Shown: positions 26,626 to 44,539 of the stretch, piece by piece | How the letters are laid out: every line of letters starts with the position of its first letter | Numbering within the stretch: position 1 is the first letter of the stretch | DNA from: Latrodectus hesperus | Lineage: Eukaryota; Arthropoda; Arachnida; Araneae; Theridiidae | Reading direction: 5' to 3' | DNA length: 64,000 nt | Assembly: GCA_037975125.1 (NCBI GenBank) | Contig: CM075853.1 | Coordinates: 69,052,268-69,116,267 of the forward strand | The notes under the pieces: model-generated | Database searches by the model: none | What the model was told of the DNA's origin: nothing | The model's input: only the letters and a program-made list of their open reading frames with translations | Made by a program: the position numbers and the translations under genes

Positions 26626-26845
26626 GCCCAGAGCAGTGTTGAGAGTAAAACCTCTCATCTCAATATCTCCATTTATTCAAATAATTCCAAATGGAAAAGA
26701 AAGAAGAAGAATTAATGGAAATCATATCTCTACCTAAATGAAATCTTGTGAGAAACCACATTGTAAATAAATTGTATGCATCCTGTAAGTGTCTCAGTTT
26801 TATTTAATCTTAAACAAATATGAAAAAAAAGGAATTTTTTCTTGG

Positions 26846-27066
26846 TCCTCCGCTGTAAATATTCTAACGGAACTTTGTTTTTATCAAGAACTATTGTCAT
26901 TAACCTGTGTTTTTTCTTTACAACTCCTTTGTAAATATTTTAACGGAATTTGTGTGCTTCAAAGAATTATTGTAATCACACACAACCTGCATATTTTCCT
27001 TATATTTTCCTTTGCAAATAATTTTATAGGAATTATATGTGTACCAAGAATTATTGTCATCATCTA
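26846..27066 (+). repeat. Three diverged tandem units, about 76-83 bp
   Basis: Each unit has TGTAAATATTTTAACGGAAT followed by a CAAGAATTATTGT-like block and a CCTGTGTTTT/CCTGCATATT spacer. The same array lies at about 29092-29310, and a shorter form at about 9345-9447. Confidence 0.75.
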
Positions 27067-27123
27067 AGCGTTTATTACTAGGATTACTCAATTACTTAGT
27101 CAAAAAACACAAGTCATGCAGAG

Positions 27124-29362
<2,239 letters not shown>

Positions 29363-29639
29363 AGAGTGCATCCAGTGGGAGCACTTATCTCAATATATTT
29401 GTATTATTCATTATTGTATCTTTAACTCTGATTTGTTAATCACCAGGCCAAGACCATCCAAGGACTCTAATTCATTAGAAAGCGAGGTACATGTCCGGAA
29501 GGCTACAAACCTCTCTCAATCCTAGACAAAAACCTACTATTTCGCGCTCCTCCGAGGCATTATAGACTCACCTACTATATTGGCTAACAGAATATATTTT
29601 AAATTTATATATTTATACATTTTTTAGGGATTATCTCTT

Positions 29640-30570
29640 GATATACTTTAATTCATTAAATATTGCTATCGTGTTTCTTTTAAAAGTGAGAAGTTAGTGC
29701 AGATACATGTCAGAACACATTGTTAGTCGTTTTATATAAGTATGAGTCTCTCACACTCTAGTTTTAAAATTTATGTAACGAAAAATAAATCTAATTATCT
29801 TTACGTTTAGCAAAAGATCTGTTACCGAATGCATCTGGGCAACAATAAGTTAGAGCTGATATCATATTTCAAAAACTTATTCAAGAGCAAAATTGCATGC
29901 ACACCTTTAAACAATCAAGAAAAGAATATGTCTCAGTTATAAATTGAGAAAGCATTACAATTAATCGAACTTCATTAACATTAACAACTAATTCCTCGAA
30001 ATATATTGCTTTTAACAATTGCTGATAATAATGCCATGTCATTTTCACCGGTCAAAACACAGTAAAAACTGTATAAATAAAGTCACCAGGCGGTCCTACT
30101 AGGATCACAATCAAAGTTTTAAATTAATTTTTATTATAAAGTTAATGGTAGTTAATTATATATTACGATATATTTATTTTGTCTTGCATGATGCAACATT
30201 ATTTTCCATATTTATGCGTGGTTTTTTTTATGTAAAATTTTTTTAAATGCAGTTTATTACTTGGGGATCATTCTTCCTAATCGCATGATTCTAAAAATTA
30301 GATATGGCGTCAATATATTTCATACGAAACTATATATTACATACGTTAACTTTGAGATGTCACAATTTATTTTTAATAATATTGCATAAATTGAAGACAA
30401 TATATTAAAATATTTATGATCTCTTATAATTGTTTTTTATAACGTTTACCAAAAAAATAACGCATGGCTTAAATTTATCTCTCCATTTTCTATAATAAAG
30501 ATAGTTTTGGCACCCATACTTACATACTGGACAAGAGAATGTTTAAATTCATAAAAATTAGGTATTACGT
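29640..30570 (+). repeat. Long non-coding repeat (LNR), copy A, partial
   Basis: The best-conserved parts are the block around TTCTTCCTAATCGCATGATT and ATTAGATATGGCGTCAATAT (about 30270-30320) and the TATAACGTTTACC block (about 30435). These match 33850-34140 and, more weakly, 62395-62680. Confidence 0.6.
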
Positions 30571-31199
30571 ACATGATTAACCAAAATGTTTGAATAAGAA
30601 TAGTAAACAAATGTCATATGATGTGATACCCTAGATAAACTGTTTTAGGATGTTATTTGCAAATGATTTTTTTTGAAAACATCTGGTTTCTAAAGTTCTT
30701 TTTTCAAATAATAATATTCTAGCATAAAAATTTACAGGAAACACATTTTTTAGGAATTACAGATTAGGATTAAAATTTTATTTCTTTCTGGTTTAAATGC
30801 ATAGTCTGAGATAATGTTCAATAGGGTTACTTTTTATCGTGTTATTTGCGAACGTTTCGACGAATTTTAACGTAAGTACTCGTGCATTGGAAAACTAAAC
30901 TTCACTTTTCCAGTTTACTCAATAACAACGGATGGGGTCATTTTAAAACAAAAGCAATTTAGTTACCGATTTTCTTAAAAAGTTTCTTACTAAATCGAAA
31001 GAAATTTCTTTACTTTTCCTATTTTTATACCAATAACAATCTGTTAAATTGTGATACGTTGAATACATATACCTAAAGACTCGAACTGTGTCATTTGACA
31101 ACATTACTAATATCGCAATTCAACGTTTTATGGAATGGGAAAAGATTTTTCAGTCCTCTTTTTATTTAACAGATGTAAGCAGAACAATAATTCAAAGTC

Positions 31200-31620
31200 A
31201 GTAGGTTGTTACTGATAATAGAGGAGCAGCTGAGACATTTGTTTTAGTAGAAATGGCTAGTTTTGCAGACCCCTCCCCTCCAGTTATCATTCCTTTTGGG
31301 AAAAATGACTCTGCTTAGCATAACAAGGGAACGTTTTTCCACCGATGTTTTTTTGTCTTGGCCTATTGAATGGAATGTTGTGCAATATTACCATAGGAAA
31401 TGCGGTTGTCTAACGAGAGCCCCTACAATTCTTTATGATTGCTTAAATGATTGTTTGCATCACCTAGGATATAGTTTAAATGTCTGTTTAATTATTGCCA
31501 CATCTTTTACAGATAGAATAAAATTGATCTTAGGTGAAAACGGCTGGAAGAAATATGTGTAAATTAACAGTTAGTGAGGCCATTGAATACATGTGAAAAG
31601 TTTGGGAAAAATAATCCAAA
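31200..31620 (+). other. Open frame of unknown nature upstream of piggyBac relic
   Basis: The frame 31263-31562 (99 codons) is open and somewhat less AT-rich than its flanks. The peptide is Cys-containing (RKCGCLTRAPTILYDCLNDC) and ends GENGWKKYV. I do not recognise it. It may be an N-terminal or captured part of the piggyBac-type element, or an unrelated relic. There is no evidence of expression. Confidence 0.25.
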
Positions 31621-32700
31621 ACAAATAATGATGAAGAAATATTTTTCAGTGATGATGAATAATTTTCTCTAAATAAAGGGCAGATTTCCTTGGAAGAAAA
31701 TATTGCATTTCAATTTTCTGGACAATGTACTTAACTTCTGTTTATAAAAACATTGTGTAAATCAACTTAAAAAGTTATCAGATTCAAATCCAGGTGAAAA
31801 GAAGTCAGAAACTTTTGTTTCGAATGATGGAGCATGTTTGGAAAGCATTACCTCTGGAAGTTGTGAGTGCTGTTATATCAATTTTGTATGCTCGAAGTTT
31901 TTACGGCGCAATATAAATATGGGGCTAGATAGTATTTCGAGAAATTATAAAATTTCTGCTATTCAAAAAAAAATTGTTATTTTAATGCCTTCATACTGAT
32001 ATAAATTCTCTTTCATTTCGGAAGCTTGGAATAAAGTTATTGAAAATTCGATAACTTACTATAAACGAGTACCATATATAACTATTGATTAACAGCTGGT
32101 TCCGTCTGAAGCCCGATACCATTTCACGCAATATTTGTAAAGTAAACCGCAAAAATTTGGTATCAAATTTTGACCTGCCACTGATGTTGACTGTAAATAC
32201 CTGGTCAATGGTTTTTCACATTGGATAAAGGAAAGGATCATCCTAAAATGTGTCTGTCTCTGAATACGCCGTTTTGCGCTTGATAGAACCTTTTGGTAAT
32301 AAAGAAAGAAATATCATACAGATAACTTTTTCACTACACTAAATTATTCAAAAGTGCTTAAAACGTAGAATGCTAGTTTAACTGGGAAGATGAAAGAAAT
32401 CGGAAATAAGTACCTGAAATTGGGAAACAAGTAAAGATGCCATAATGCCATACAATGCAACTGGAGCGTCATGATATAACTTTGACAGTTCATGCGGGAA
32501 AAATCAGTAAAAGTATCTTATTGAACTCCCTTCAACCCATATTTGATATCGACAATATTCAACCAGAAAAGCTTTCCAAAAATATATAACATTCACCCAA
32601 AAAATATGTAAAAGAAGTTGCTTAAATTGTGCATGAACACTATAGGAAATATTGAGGGATAACAAGCTATTTCTATTAAAGAGTTCTATATATTTTACTT
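31620..32700 (+). pseudogene. piggyBac-like transposase pseudogene
   Basis: A relic of the DDD transposase that inserts piggyBac-type elements at TTAA. An acidic N-terminal stretch (FSDDE-like, about 31650) precedes the core at about 32085-32200. The core reads PYITID-stop-QLVPSEARYHFTQYL-stop-SKPQKFGIKF and then DVDCKYLVNGF. This is the conserved piggyBac block with the Asp of TIDEQL and the KPxKFGIKxW motif. TDNFFT-like residues (about 32322-32336) follow, with LTGKMKEIGNKYL (about 32376-32415) corresponding to the family's LVGTMRKNKRELP. Stops interrupt the frame at nearly every motif, so it is long dead. Terminal repeats and TTAA flanks were not found. Confidence 0.75.
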
Positions 32701-32999
32701 GATGTATCATTCTTTTGATATTGTAATTATCATATTATTTTTTTATCACTTATTTTAACAATTTCATATTAAAAATTATTAAATGAATTGCCAAATAATT
32801 ATAGCATATTTTTAGCATATTAACACAGGTTTTTATTAATTGTTTTACGTATATCAAGACTGCCTCGGTTCTAGTGTTAAGTGATGATATATTTCTAGAA
32901 AAAAGTGTTGATATGCCAGGAAAAATCATAAATGTAATTTAAACTATATCTTGTTTTATATACTACCCTATCATTTGTATTTTACAATTCATTAAAGAG

Positions 33000-35170
<2,171 letters not shown>

Positions 35171-38100
35171 TCTAGAGTAAATATTAAAATTAAAATCATT
35201 TTTTAAATTTGTTGAAAATACTCATTTATTTCCTATAATCTTTTTCTCATATTAATGTTTCCAATTTTAATATAAAATATTTAGTACTTTCATCTTTTTT
35301 GTGAAATAATCGATAAAAAATCGTTGCATATTTTATTTCTTATTTTAAAAAACATAATTATTGATATGTTTTTTTCTTTTATAGTTTTTGCAAGTCCCTG
35401 CATAGTATTTGAGTAGATGTATTTTTAGTGCAACTATATATATTTTTTTCCTCTGATATGGTACTGTTTATATGGAAATTTAAGAAATATTATAAAAAAT
35501 ATTTAGGAACAGAGTTCAATTGTTATATTGCCTCTACAGAGTAAATAAAATTCTATTAGAATGTGCCTGCATTCATTTGCTTGCAAATGCGATAAAATGT
35601 GCGGGAATCTTATTGGTACAAAATGTGCATATTTTATAATTAATTGACAAAAATTTGGCAGCAGTAAAATGACTTTAAAAAAAGCACTTGAAACTTTATT
35701 TTCCATTATATTTTTTTATCAAAATTTGTATTATACTAACCAGTGAAATTCTGAGTTTTCTTTTATTTATTGTGTTGAATAATAGATTGATTTCTATTGA
35801 AAACCTTTCCTTGTATCATGAACAATTCGTATACAAGTTTCTTGTTTTTAAAATAGTTTAATTATTTATTTTTTAAAATAATGTTTTTTTTATTTAATTG
35901 TTAAAGTGATAGTCATATTTTTGTTTTCTACATTTATAAGGTTTAAATTTGAGCTTAAATTGCATTACACGATAGAAAAATGAATACAACAATTTATAAA
36001 TGAAAAGCATTTTATTTTTACTGAGATATTGACCGTATAAAAAATTAAAATGAATAATGATGTGAATTTTTTTTCTAATTTTTCATATTGCTTTTTTTTT
36101 CAAATAATCTTATTATTTTCTTAGCGAGATTGATGTCAGATTTCCTTAGATAGTAATGAATTCTATGAATTAATTCTCCTTGTTATTTTCATTTTTCCTT
36201 TAAATTATTATTTTCTGATTGAACATATTTTCTAAAAAACTACTAAAATGATTGATGTTCTGGAATATAATCTGAGTTATATTGTTTTTTGTTGCAATTT
36301 GTTTTTACATTAGAATAAGGATAAAAAAACGATAGGATATTAAATATATATGACCAAAATGCTTAATTATTGATATATTATTGCAGCACGAAAAATTTCT
36401 CTATTTTATTAGAATCCTTTAAATATACAATTCAATTATTTGGATATTTTTAAGAGGGCAAAATAATGTTTTAAAAAATTCTAAAAACTCTGAATTTATT
36501 ATTTGTGTTTATCATGATATTATAAATTTTTAGAATTTTAATGATTTAAGTTTTGAAAACTTTCTGTACATTTTTTCTTACGAAAAATAAATTTCAAATC
36601 TATTTCAAGTTACTTACTACATTTGAGTTTGATTTTATGGTACAAGGTTTCTAAGAAAATTTATTGAAAATTGATTGATTTTACAATCATTTAATGGTTT
36701 TTCCGGCAAATAGACTTCAAAATGAAATACTCTCTTTTGACTTGTACAAATATAGAAATAAATTCCAATTCATTATGATTCACAATCTAGTTTCAAATTT
36801 TAGTAATTACTCGTAGCATTTTTGTTTTTGTGTAGTTAATTATGCAAACTAATGTTTATTACCTAGTAAGTTATTTTTCGCTCTCTTGATTTTCTATTAC
36901 ATTGCATTAATGGATTTCTTAAAATATTTTATATACAGTTATTTATATAAATGAATGAAAATCAATTTATGTGAATAAAAACTATCCGTTGAAAATGTAT
37001 TGCTAAATTACCGAGAGATCAAGATTTATAATATTTAAGGGCAATGTGTGTGATTTTGATTGACATGATTTGAATATTTTCTCAATTGGAAATATATAAT
37101 CCATATATTATTAATAATAAACGCTTAAAAAATTAATGAATCAATTTAAGAATATGAATAAAATGATTTATATTTTAAAATTTTAAGTTAATCAAAAAGT
37201 TATTCTTAGGATTCACTTAACTTATTAATTTTGTTCAGTTCTGCGAAATCTTTTAAATCCTACATCAATTGCGTTCTTAAAAAATACTAGTAGCAAAATT
37301 TGTTAAAGAAACTTTATTTGGTGCAAAAATATTTTGTTTTTGCAAAAATTTATCATCTTTACTAGTAACTTTCTCCAAAAATTCACAAAAAAACATAATT
37401 ATTTTATTTCATTAATCAACGTTAAATGCTTTTATTTTATGCTTTCCATTCTGTAAAATTTATGGTCCTAAATGAGAGTATATAAATCTTACCTTATTTG
37501 ACAATACATTAAAGTATTTACGAGTGGTAAAGGGAACTTAAAAATATTTGAGTATAATAACCAGACAACAATAAACTTTGATTTGATTATTACATTATAA
37601 TAATTATTAGAGTCAGAAACTATGTTACTAGTTTCAATTCTACATTTCATATTTTCCTATAAATTTCGTATAGCATGAAACAATCAAAATATAATAAATT
37701 ACATTTTGAATATTTTACATTTGTGAACTTTTAAAACACTTATTACATAATATTTGATAATCGACTATTCATAAAAAATAAATTTATAAAAAAAGTTTCA
37801 AATTATAAATAATCCAATTCAAATAAGTATTTTTTTAAGATATAAGAATACAGAAGTAAAATACAAGAAAATAAACAACAATTTTTTTAAATGATAATAC
37901 GATATTCCTTTTATTATAATTTCATGATAAAAATTTCAAGAACCAAATAATTTTTTAATGTATCATGATTTTTGTCAAATATTCAGCATTACATAAAAGT
38001 ACAAATTTCAAGGAAGGGAGAGTAAAAAATGGTTCATATAGGAAATGCAACTTAGATTCAGTAGACGTACAAAAACTTTACAGTATTTTAATTCTTGGCA

Positions 38101-39159
38101 ATTTTATATATAGAAGAGATTTAAATCAAAATAATTGAGTAAATGCATTATAATTTATAAACATATATTTCGTGAAAAATGAAATAAATATACTGAATTT
38201 TGTCTATTTTTAATGAATTTAAATATTTAAATGTTAATTTTATTAAAATTTTCACTGATTAATAACTTATTAAAATATCACTCGATAACTTGAAAGTTAA
38301 TTAAATATTTAAGAAATTTAATGCATGTAGGTGATATTTAAAAATAGATCATTCACATTTTTCTACAGTTTTGTCTTTACAACATTTATATGCGTTTCAC
38401 AGATCATTCCAAAGATTGCATAAATTTCGTGACAATTATTTTAATACTATATAAAGTTAACAAGAAATAATATTATGTTCTTTATTTTAGACATTAACTT
38501 CTGACATTTTTCTTCAAATTATCGATAAAAATGTATATTAATATGTCATTACAATTTTTAAGCACAAATTTATTATTTTAAACATAATTAAATGCAAATA
38601 ATGAAGCAAAGTTAGGTCTTATGGTTGATAGGTGACTAACCGTGTAAGGTAAGTGCTCCCAAACTGTTGGTACTTTGCATCGTATCGCAATATTTATGGT
38701 AGCAAAGTAATGATATGATTCATTATTAAAATTTCATTATGATATACTAATTAAACAATTATACAAAGTGTATAGGGCTTTCACTTTTTTTCATTTTTTT
38801 CTTTATTTCCTGTATATATAAATAAATATATACTGTATATATTTAAATTAATATATATTATTATTATTATTTCTTGTCTTATATATAACACATTTTTTTC
38901 CATTAATTTATATGCTTTTTTCTTTTCCTATTTTTTTACCATGTTATTGAATTAAAACAGAATTTTTAATTCACTAATATTCCTTTATTGTATCTTTTTT
39001 ATTTATATAAATATTCTATTTTCCTTTTTTTAAATTAATATACATTTACACAAAATACAATTAACACAATTACAGTTAATTTTTGTTATTCCGAAAATGG
39101 AACCAGGCAACAAATAAAAATCTAGAATAATATTATTCTAAGTAATCATTTCATAAGAG
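35171..39159. other. AT-rich non-coding stretch, 4 kb
   Basis: There is no gene, transposon end or long repeat that I can support. Homopolymer runs are common. A short GGTAAGTGCTCCCA at about 38648 resembles part of the repeat at 7935, but the match does not extend. Confidence 0.5.
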
Positions 39160-39640
39160 TTACATACAATAATTCTGACAGATGGCGCCACATATTTGAC
39201 ACAGTTCTAGATTGTCTGTAGACACTTTTCCCTTGTTTATAAACAAACTCGAATGCTTAACAATGCTATTCATTAGAACATCCCATTGTTTTTTTTTTTT
39301 TCTTGAGCGTAGATTAGTAATGGGATAGTTAGAATGTGGTCTAATTATGAGAACCGAACGTGGCCTATGGAAGTTAATCAAATGGTAGGGGTTATAATTT
39401 TCAATTTTTTGTATTTCAGTGTTTATGTTAGAGTTGATCATAGAACCTAAAAGCAAGGTATATGATACAACGCGAAAGCGTTAACATTTCCAGGTTTTTT
39501 CTGATAAGATCATTTCTGAAATAGAATTTCGATTTTGATATAAACCTAAGTAACTTATTTTGCTGCCCTTCGTGTATTTTCATGGTCGTGGCCACTGCTC
39601 CACCCCAAACTGGAGAAGCATACGTGATAAATAATGAAAC
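39160..39640 (-). pseudogene. Jockey-like LINE C-terminal fragment
   Basis: Reading down the minus strand from 39640: FITYASPVWGGAVATTMK and IHEGQQNKLLRF, then FYFRNDLIRKNLEMLTLSR with LAFRFYDQL, then YNPYHLINFHRPRSVLI. This is the Jockey ORF2 end in full order, and it is the same subfamily as 13314-13560 and 6720-7076. The RT catalytic core is absent, so this is a 5'-truncated copy. Frame breaks occur after NKLLRF and after the FYDQL stretch. Confidence 0.75.
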
Positions 39641-42211
39641 AAATCAAAAATTATATGTTAATAAATCAGCATATACATTTAACATACGGATAAATAAGTT
39701 GGAAGTAATTTTATTAATAACCTATTTTTTTTTACTCATTCGAGAGGAATCTATTTTTAGTTTAACTTTCTTAGTTATTTTTTTTAAGATGCTCGAAATG
39801 TAGCTGTAAAAAAGTGTAAATTATTTTGTTTTGTCTTGCAGAAAATTTTAAGAATCATGATAATTCGGAAGACAATTATGAAAAATTCTGCTTTTGTTCA
39901 GTTTTGAATTTTTGCTTCTATTTTTCCCCAAAATAATAACAGAAATTTATCCTATGCAATCGTATCAGAAAAGAAGGAAATAAAAAAATTTAAATGCGAT
40001 ATTAAATTATTGTTATTGCATTTTAATAGAAGAACTACATTTGATAAAACTAGATAAAATGTTCGAAAGATTTATTTGTAAATTGAAATCGACTTGTATC
40101 ATAGAAGAAAAAAGAATAATTTTCTCTGACCAAATAATAATTTATACTTTTAAAAATAATTTATTTTTAAAGTACTGAAAACTCATTTGAACTTTTTTAT
40201 GGAATTAATGAAATCCCTTGTTGTAATATAATTTTATTGTAAGAAATTGCGTTTCATGAACAGTCTTTAAATGAAATAACTAGCGAAAACTCATTTAATA
40301 AATTAAAAAATAAAAACTGTCTAGAACACATATTTCGCAATATTTAAATCATTTTTAAATGAAAATTATGCAAAATTTAGTTTACTATTTAGGAAGAAAA
40401 ATTTTATTTACTCTTGGAAATAGGATTTCAATGCTAAACATGTTCAATTTTTTTCAAAACATTCACTTAAGAATAAATGAATCATTTAACGATGGATAGT
40501 TTCATAACGCTATTATATTAAAATTAATAGAAAAATGCTCTCTATGATTCACCAGTTTAAATAACTGTGATAAAACACTTAATTGTAATATAGACAAAAA
40601 ACTACCAAAAGCAAAAACTTAACTTGAAACAAAAGAAGCAAATGCTTTACTTAAGAGTAAATTGATATTCAAAGAAAAACAGGGAATCATCTAAAAGTAA
40701 ATGTATAATGAGCTGCATTGGGTTGTGTGTGTGTGAAAGACAAAAACTTAAAACGTTTTTTTAATTAGTTACCTTAACAGATATGTATTCTGAAAAATCT
40801 TCTCTCTTTTCAATCACTTAGAGGAGTAACTTCTTCTAAAGTTGTTCACACAGCAACACGTGAAATCAAACCCATAACATAGTACTTCAAATCATGTGGT
40901 AAACAATATTGAATTTTCATACAACATGCTAATAATTTATAAGGCTGAGAGACTTGTGAAATGACATTTGAACAATCACTACTTGTTATTTTAAAAGTTA
41001 CAAGATTATTTTGCAAGATAGACTGTGTCCGCTTACATTTATCTTAATTTGAGAATCTAAATCTCTCAAGCACATACTTCAGCAGATATGGATGCAGAAA
41101 CGAAAATGTGTACTCTCTTTTGTCTAACATTGATTGGAATCGAATTCAAGATTACATTAAAATCACTAGATGAAAAATAACAGTTGCTGGAAGACCATGC
41201 TCATCTTCATCTAGTGAATCGTGGCGAGGACAGAAAGATATGCTGTAACTCATTTAGAGAACCCCATTGTCTTTTGTGAGCACATTTTGTAGATATTATG
41301 AATATTCAGTGTTACAAGTGAAGAAACTCCGAAAGAATCCCGTTACCCGCTTCAACAGATATTTCTCAATTTGATACAAATCTTTTGCTAGTAAAGAGTT
41401 GGAACGATAAAATCAGGCATAATTTCCTTTGAAAACTGTCACTAGACCATAGTTAATGTTTTTATCTTTTTTCTTTGTGGGTGACAATGAAAAATAAGTA
41501 TTTCACGTTGCACTATTCTGCGAAAAAGTAAAGGAAGTACAAGCTTTATACATTTCCCAGAAAAGAATCGTATTTTAAAACATACAAATAGAAAACTAAA
41601 ACAATAAAAGCTAGTTTATTCACAGAATTTTTTTATTTTTCTCTTTTTGTTATTTTTTATGCATGAGAACTAATTGTCAAATAAGCATAAAGTTATTGTC
41701 AAATAAGCATAAAGTAATAATTGGCATAAAATTTTAAGAGAATTCTGGATCACAACAACCACATCATTTTTAATAACAATCGAATTTATAAATTTTAGAA
41801 CAGATCCCAAAGCAAAATCTTTAATAATCATATCGAATTTATTTAATAGAAAGTTCAGATTTCTGTTATAAGATAGTTAAAGGAATTGCATAAAAGAAGT
41901 ATTAGAAACAGCAGCTTATGTTTACGGATTTCCTGACTGTTTATGGACTTGGTCTAGTATTGGAATAGCACTATCTGGGATTTGTAACAAAAACACAGCA
42001 TTAGAAATATAGAAAAAGATATAGTCACAGTTTCTTCAATCATATCTACATAAGAAAGTGAGATATTGGATGAAGCTAATTTAAGTGTTTTAATATTTTA
42101 GTAAGTGGTAGCATTGATCATATACTATTCCAATAGATATTCAAGCTAAAGGTCAGTATAGTAGACACAGTTGCATAGTGGCTATTATCTTCCTTTAAAT
42201 ATTCATTCTGT
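39641..42211. other. AT-rich non-coding stretch
   Basis: No element was identified. A 21-bp direct repeat, TATTGTCAAATAAGCATAAA(G), occurs twice in tandem at about 41674-41715. The stretch 41090-41360 is less AT-rich but has no readable frame. Confidence 0.45.
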
Positions 42212-42290
42212 TGTTGTTGCTGTCACTTATCCCCATGGTGTAGGAAAGTTTAAACCACGTCCAAAAGGCTCCGATGCGCAAGTTTTGCAA
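42205..42290 (-). repeat. SINE-type tail fragment
   Basis: On the minus strand it ends AAGTGACAGCAACAACAACA. This resembles the 3' termini of the SINE B copies (GTGTCATTAGTAACAACAAC, GCTGTCACAAGACAACAACA). The head is not present. Confidence 0.4.
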
Positions 42291-44539
42291 TAGAAAGTTA
42301 ATTGTTTTTTACTTTTAAAAAACTTTGTACTTTTAATATTTACATTTAAAAAAGCACAAAATATATGCTACCATATTTCGGGGTATTTATATGCATTAAA
42401 AAATATTTTAAAATGAAATTTATTAAATCAACGCTAAATTGGTAACTAAAGAGACACTTTAACTGATAAATATCAGCAAGCTCTCATAAGATTGTTCGCG
42501 ACTATGTATGAAGCCAATATATCAGAATATTTTTCAAAATTAAGTTCAAATCTTGCCATTTAAATGTTTAATTATTCCGTTTTCAATTGCTTCTGACTTA
42601 ACAAGAATGATATGATTTTGCATGAATTCCCACTTACAATCAAACATTTTATCGCGACAAATTTTGACATACCATATCCAAATTTTTCAGTCGAAAACGA
42701 CACCTTCCAACTGTTTTAAATTGTTAAGAATCTCTAAAAGTTTTGGTTTTAATATTACTACAAGTATATCGATTTCAAGTAACTAAAAGGTACATTTAAT
42801 TTTCTCAATATTTCACATTTTTTTTTAAATTTAAATAAAGATGGAATACATATTTATGTATGTAATATTCATTAATGTTATGCAAATTTCTTAAGTAAAT
42901 AAATCCATTTTCAGTTCTTTTGCATATCAGGACTCAATTCACTTTTGAGACATTTAGTTAGTATCATAATGAATTTTTTTATACTAGCTTCAGTGTGCTA
43001 AAAGTGAAATGAAACATGATGTTATATAATTTTTCTTAAGAATAGTTTCCTTAAAATTAATTGTTTTTCAATAAGTGAGTACTGCTTTATATAGTACTCT
43101 TAAATTAATTTTTAACGTTGTGAATAATTTTTATTTTAAGGAAATATATTTTTTACCAGAAAATGTTTTACGATTCGTTTTGCTAAGATTATTTTTATAT
43201 TTTGCTCTAGTATTTTAATAACATATTTAAAAATGTTTTGTTAAATCAATTTCGAATTATAGTGATATTTCTTTTCAATACAGAAATGATATTTTAATAT
43301 ATATTAAATTATGAAAATGTGTAATGAATTTAAATGAAAAATGTAGTTTTCTAAATAAAATTTGGAAAATTTGCTTTATTTTTCATTCCATACGTTACCA
43401 AAACTAATAATTAATTCCTAATATAGATACTAAAGCTTCTTAAATTGTTTTATTCATTTAAAATGTTGCCAATAAATTCAAGTAAATTTTACATGTACTC
43501 ATCTTATATGTACTTTTTCTTTAATTTTCCAATTTCGAAGTTAAGCATTTTATTTATTTACTCTCATTAAGATTAAAAAGAAAATTAATTCAGTAGATTC
43601 ATTTTGCTATATTTGTCCACTGAAACTTTAAGCAAAAGTCATATTCAATATTAACATGGTGTTATTTATTTGATGGAATTTTTTTGCAGATTGTTTGATC
43701 ATTAAATAAAGCAACTGTAACAAATGTTTCAAATATGTTATCCTATCGAACCAAATGAAAATGAAAAATGCTGAAATTTACTGTCAAAATCTAACTGGAC
43801 ATGTGAATTCTTGACTACCGAGGTGTTTTTGTAACAGCCGTTTGATTGCGCTCACTTAGTTTGAAACGAAGTGCTTAATCTTGCAATGCTTCAGATTTTT
43901 CAAGTTGTTTCGATACAGTTGTCCCTCATTATTATGAAATTCATCTTTCTGTTTTAATAAGGATGTTGTATTTAAATAGTTGATATAGGTTATTATATAC
44001 AAAATAGAAAATATGCTTACTTATATTGTATTAATTTTTTTAGCTTAATAAGATTCATAGTATGGCAATATAAAAATGAGTTCTTGAATTTGAATTGCTT
44101 AATAACAGAGATATATCTTCTAAAGACAATATAAAATCCGACAAAAAATTTTTCTGCTTCTCATCATATGTTTCTATAATAATATTTGTTGCTTGACCAT
44201 GTTTCTTAAATTCACAAAAACATTTTTAAAGTATTTTTTTATAAATATACAAATATCAGTCATTCTTTGACAAATAAAGAAGAATATTGCGTATCTTTTA
44301 TGCAAAATAATTATTTTTGATTTCCTAAATGTGTATGTGAACAATGAACTATAGCTCAAAGATTAAACCATTTCAATTTGCTATGAGGAAAATTGTGAAA
44401 GAAAGAAAAAAAGACCCCACGCTTCAATTAAAATTAATTAATACTTTTCATTTATATTCTGTTAGGTGAAATGATATACATCAAATTGTGTACAAATTGT
44501 GTAAGAGGTAAGTAATTATCACAATAATCAACATACTCC
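42291..44539. other. AT-rich non-coding stretch
   Basis: I see nothing supportable here. Confidence 0.45.

Larger units (their letters stand above)
25128..27123 (+). repeat. Tandem duplication, copy 1
   Basis: It begins TATAAAAAGGAAAATTTG inside the LINE tail and ends at ACAAGTCATGCAGAG, where the next copy starts. Identity with copy 2 is high by eye, with scattered substitutions and a few indels. It holds the end of the LINE, about 1.3 kb of AT-rich sequence without motifs, a Jockey-3'-end-like block (about 26620-26760) and three diverged repeats of about 76-83 bp (26846-27066). Confidence 0.88.

Noticed and set aside
38640..38700. Another copy of the hAT-associated repeat (GGTAAGTGCTCCCA)
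   Set aside because: Only about 14 bases match and the similarity does not extend.
39582..39803. A 73-codon plus-strand open frame
   Set aside because: It is the antisense shadow of the Jockey fragment on the minus strand plus AT-rich flank.
41090..41360. Possible transposase remnant in a less AT-rich stretch
   Set aside because: No frame gave recognisable motifs on either strand.
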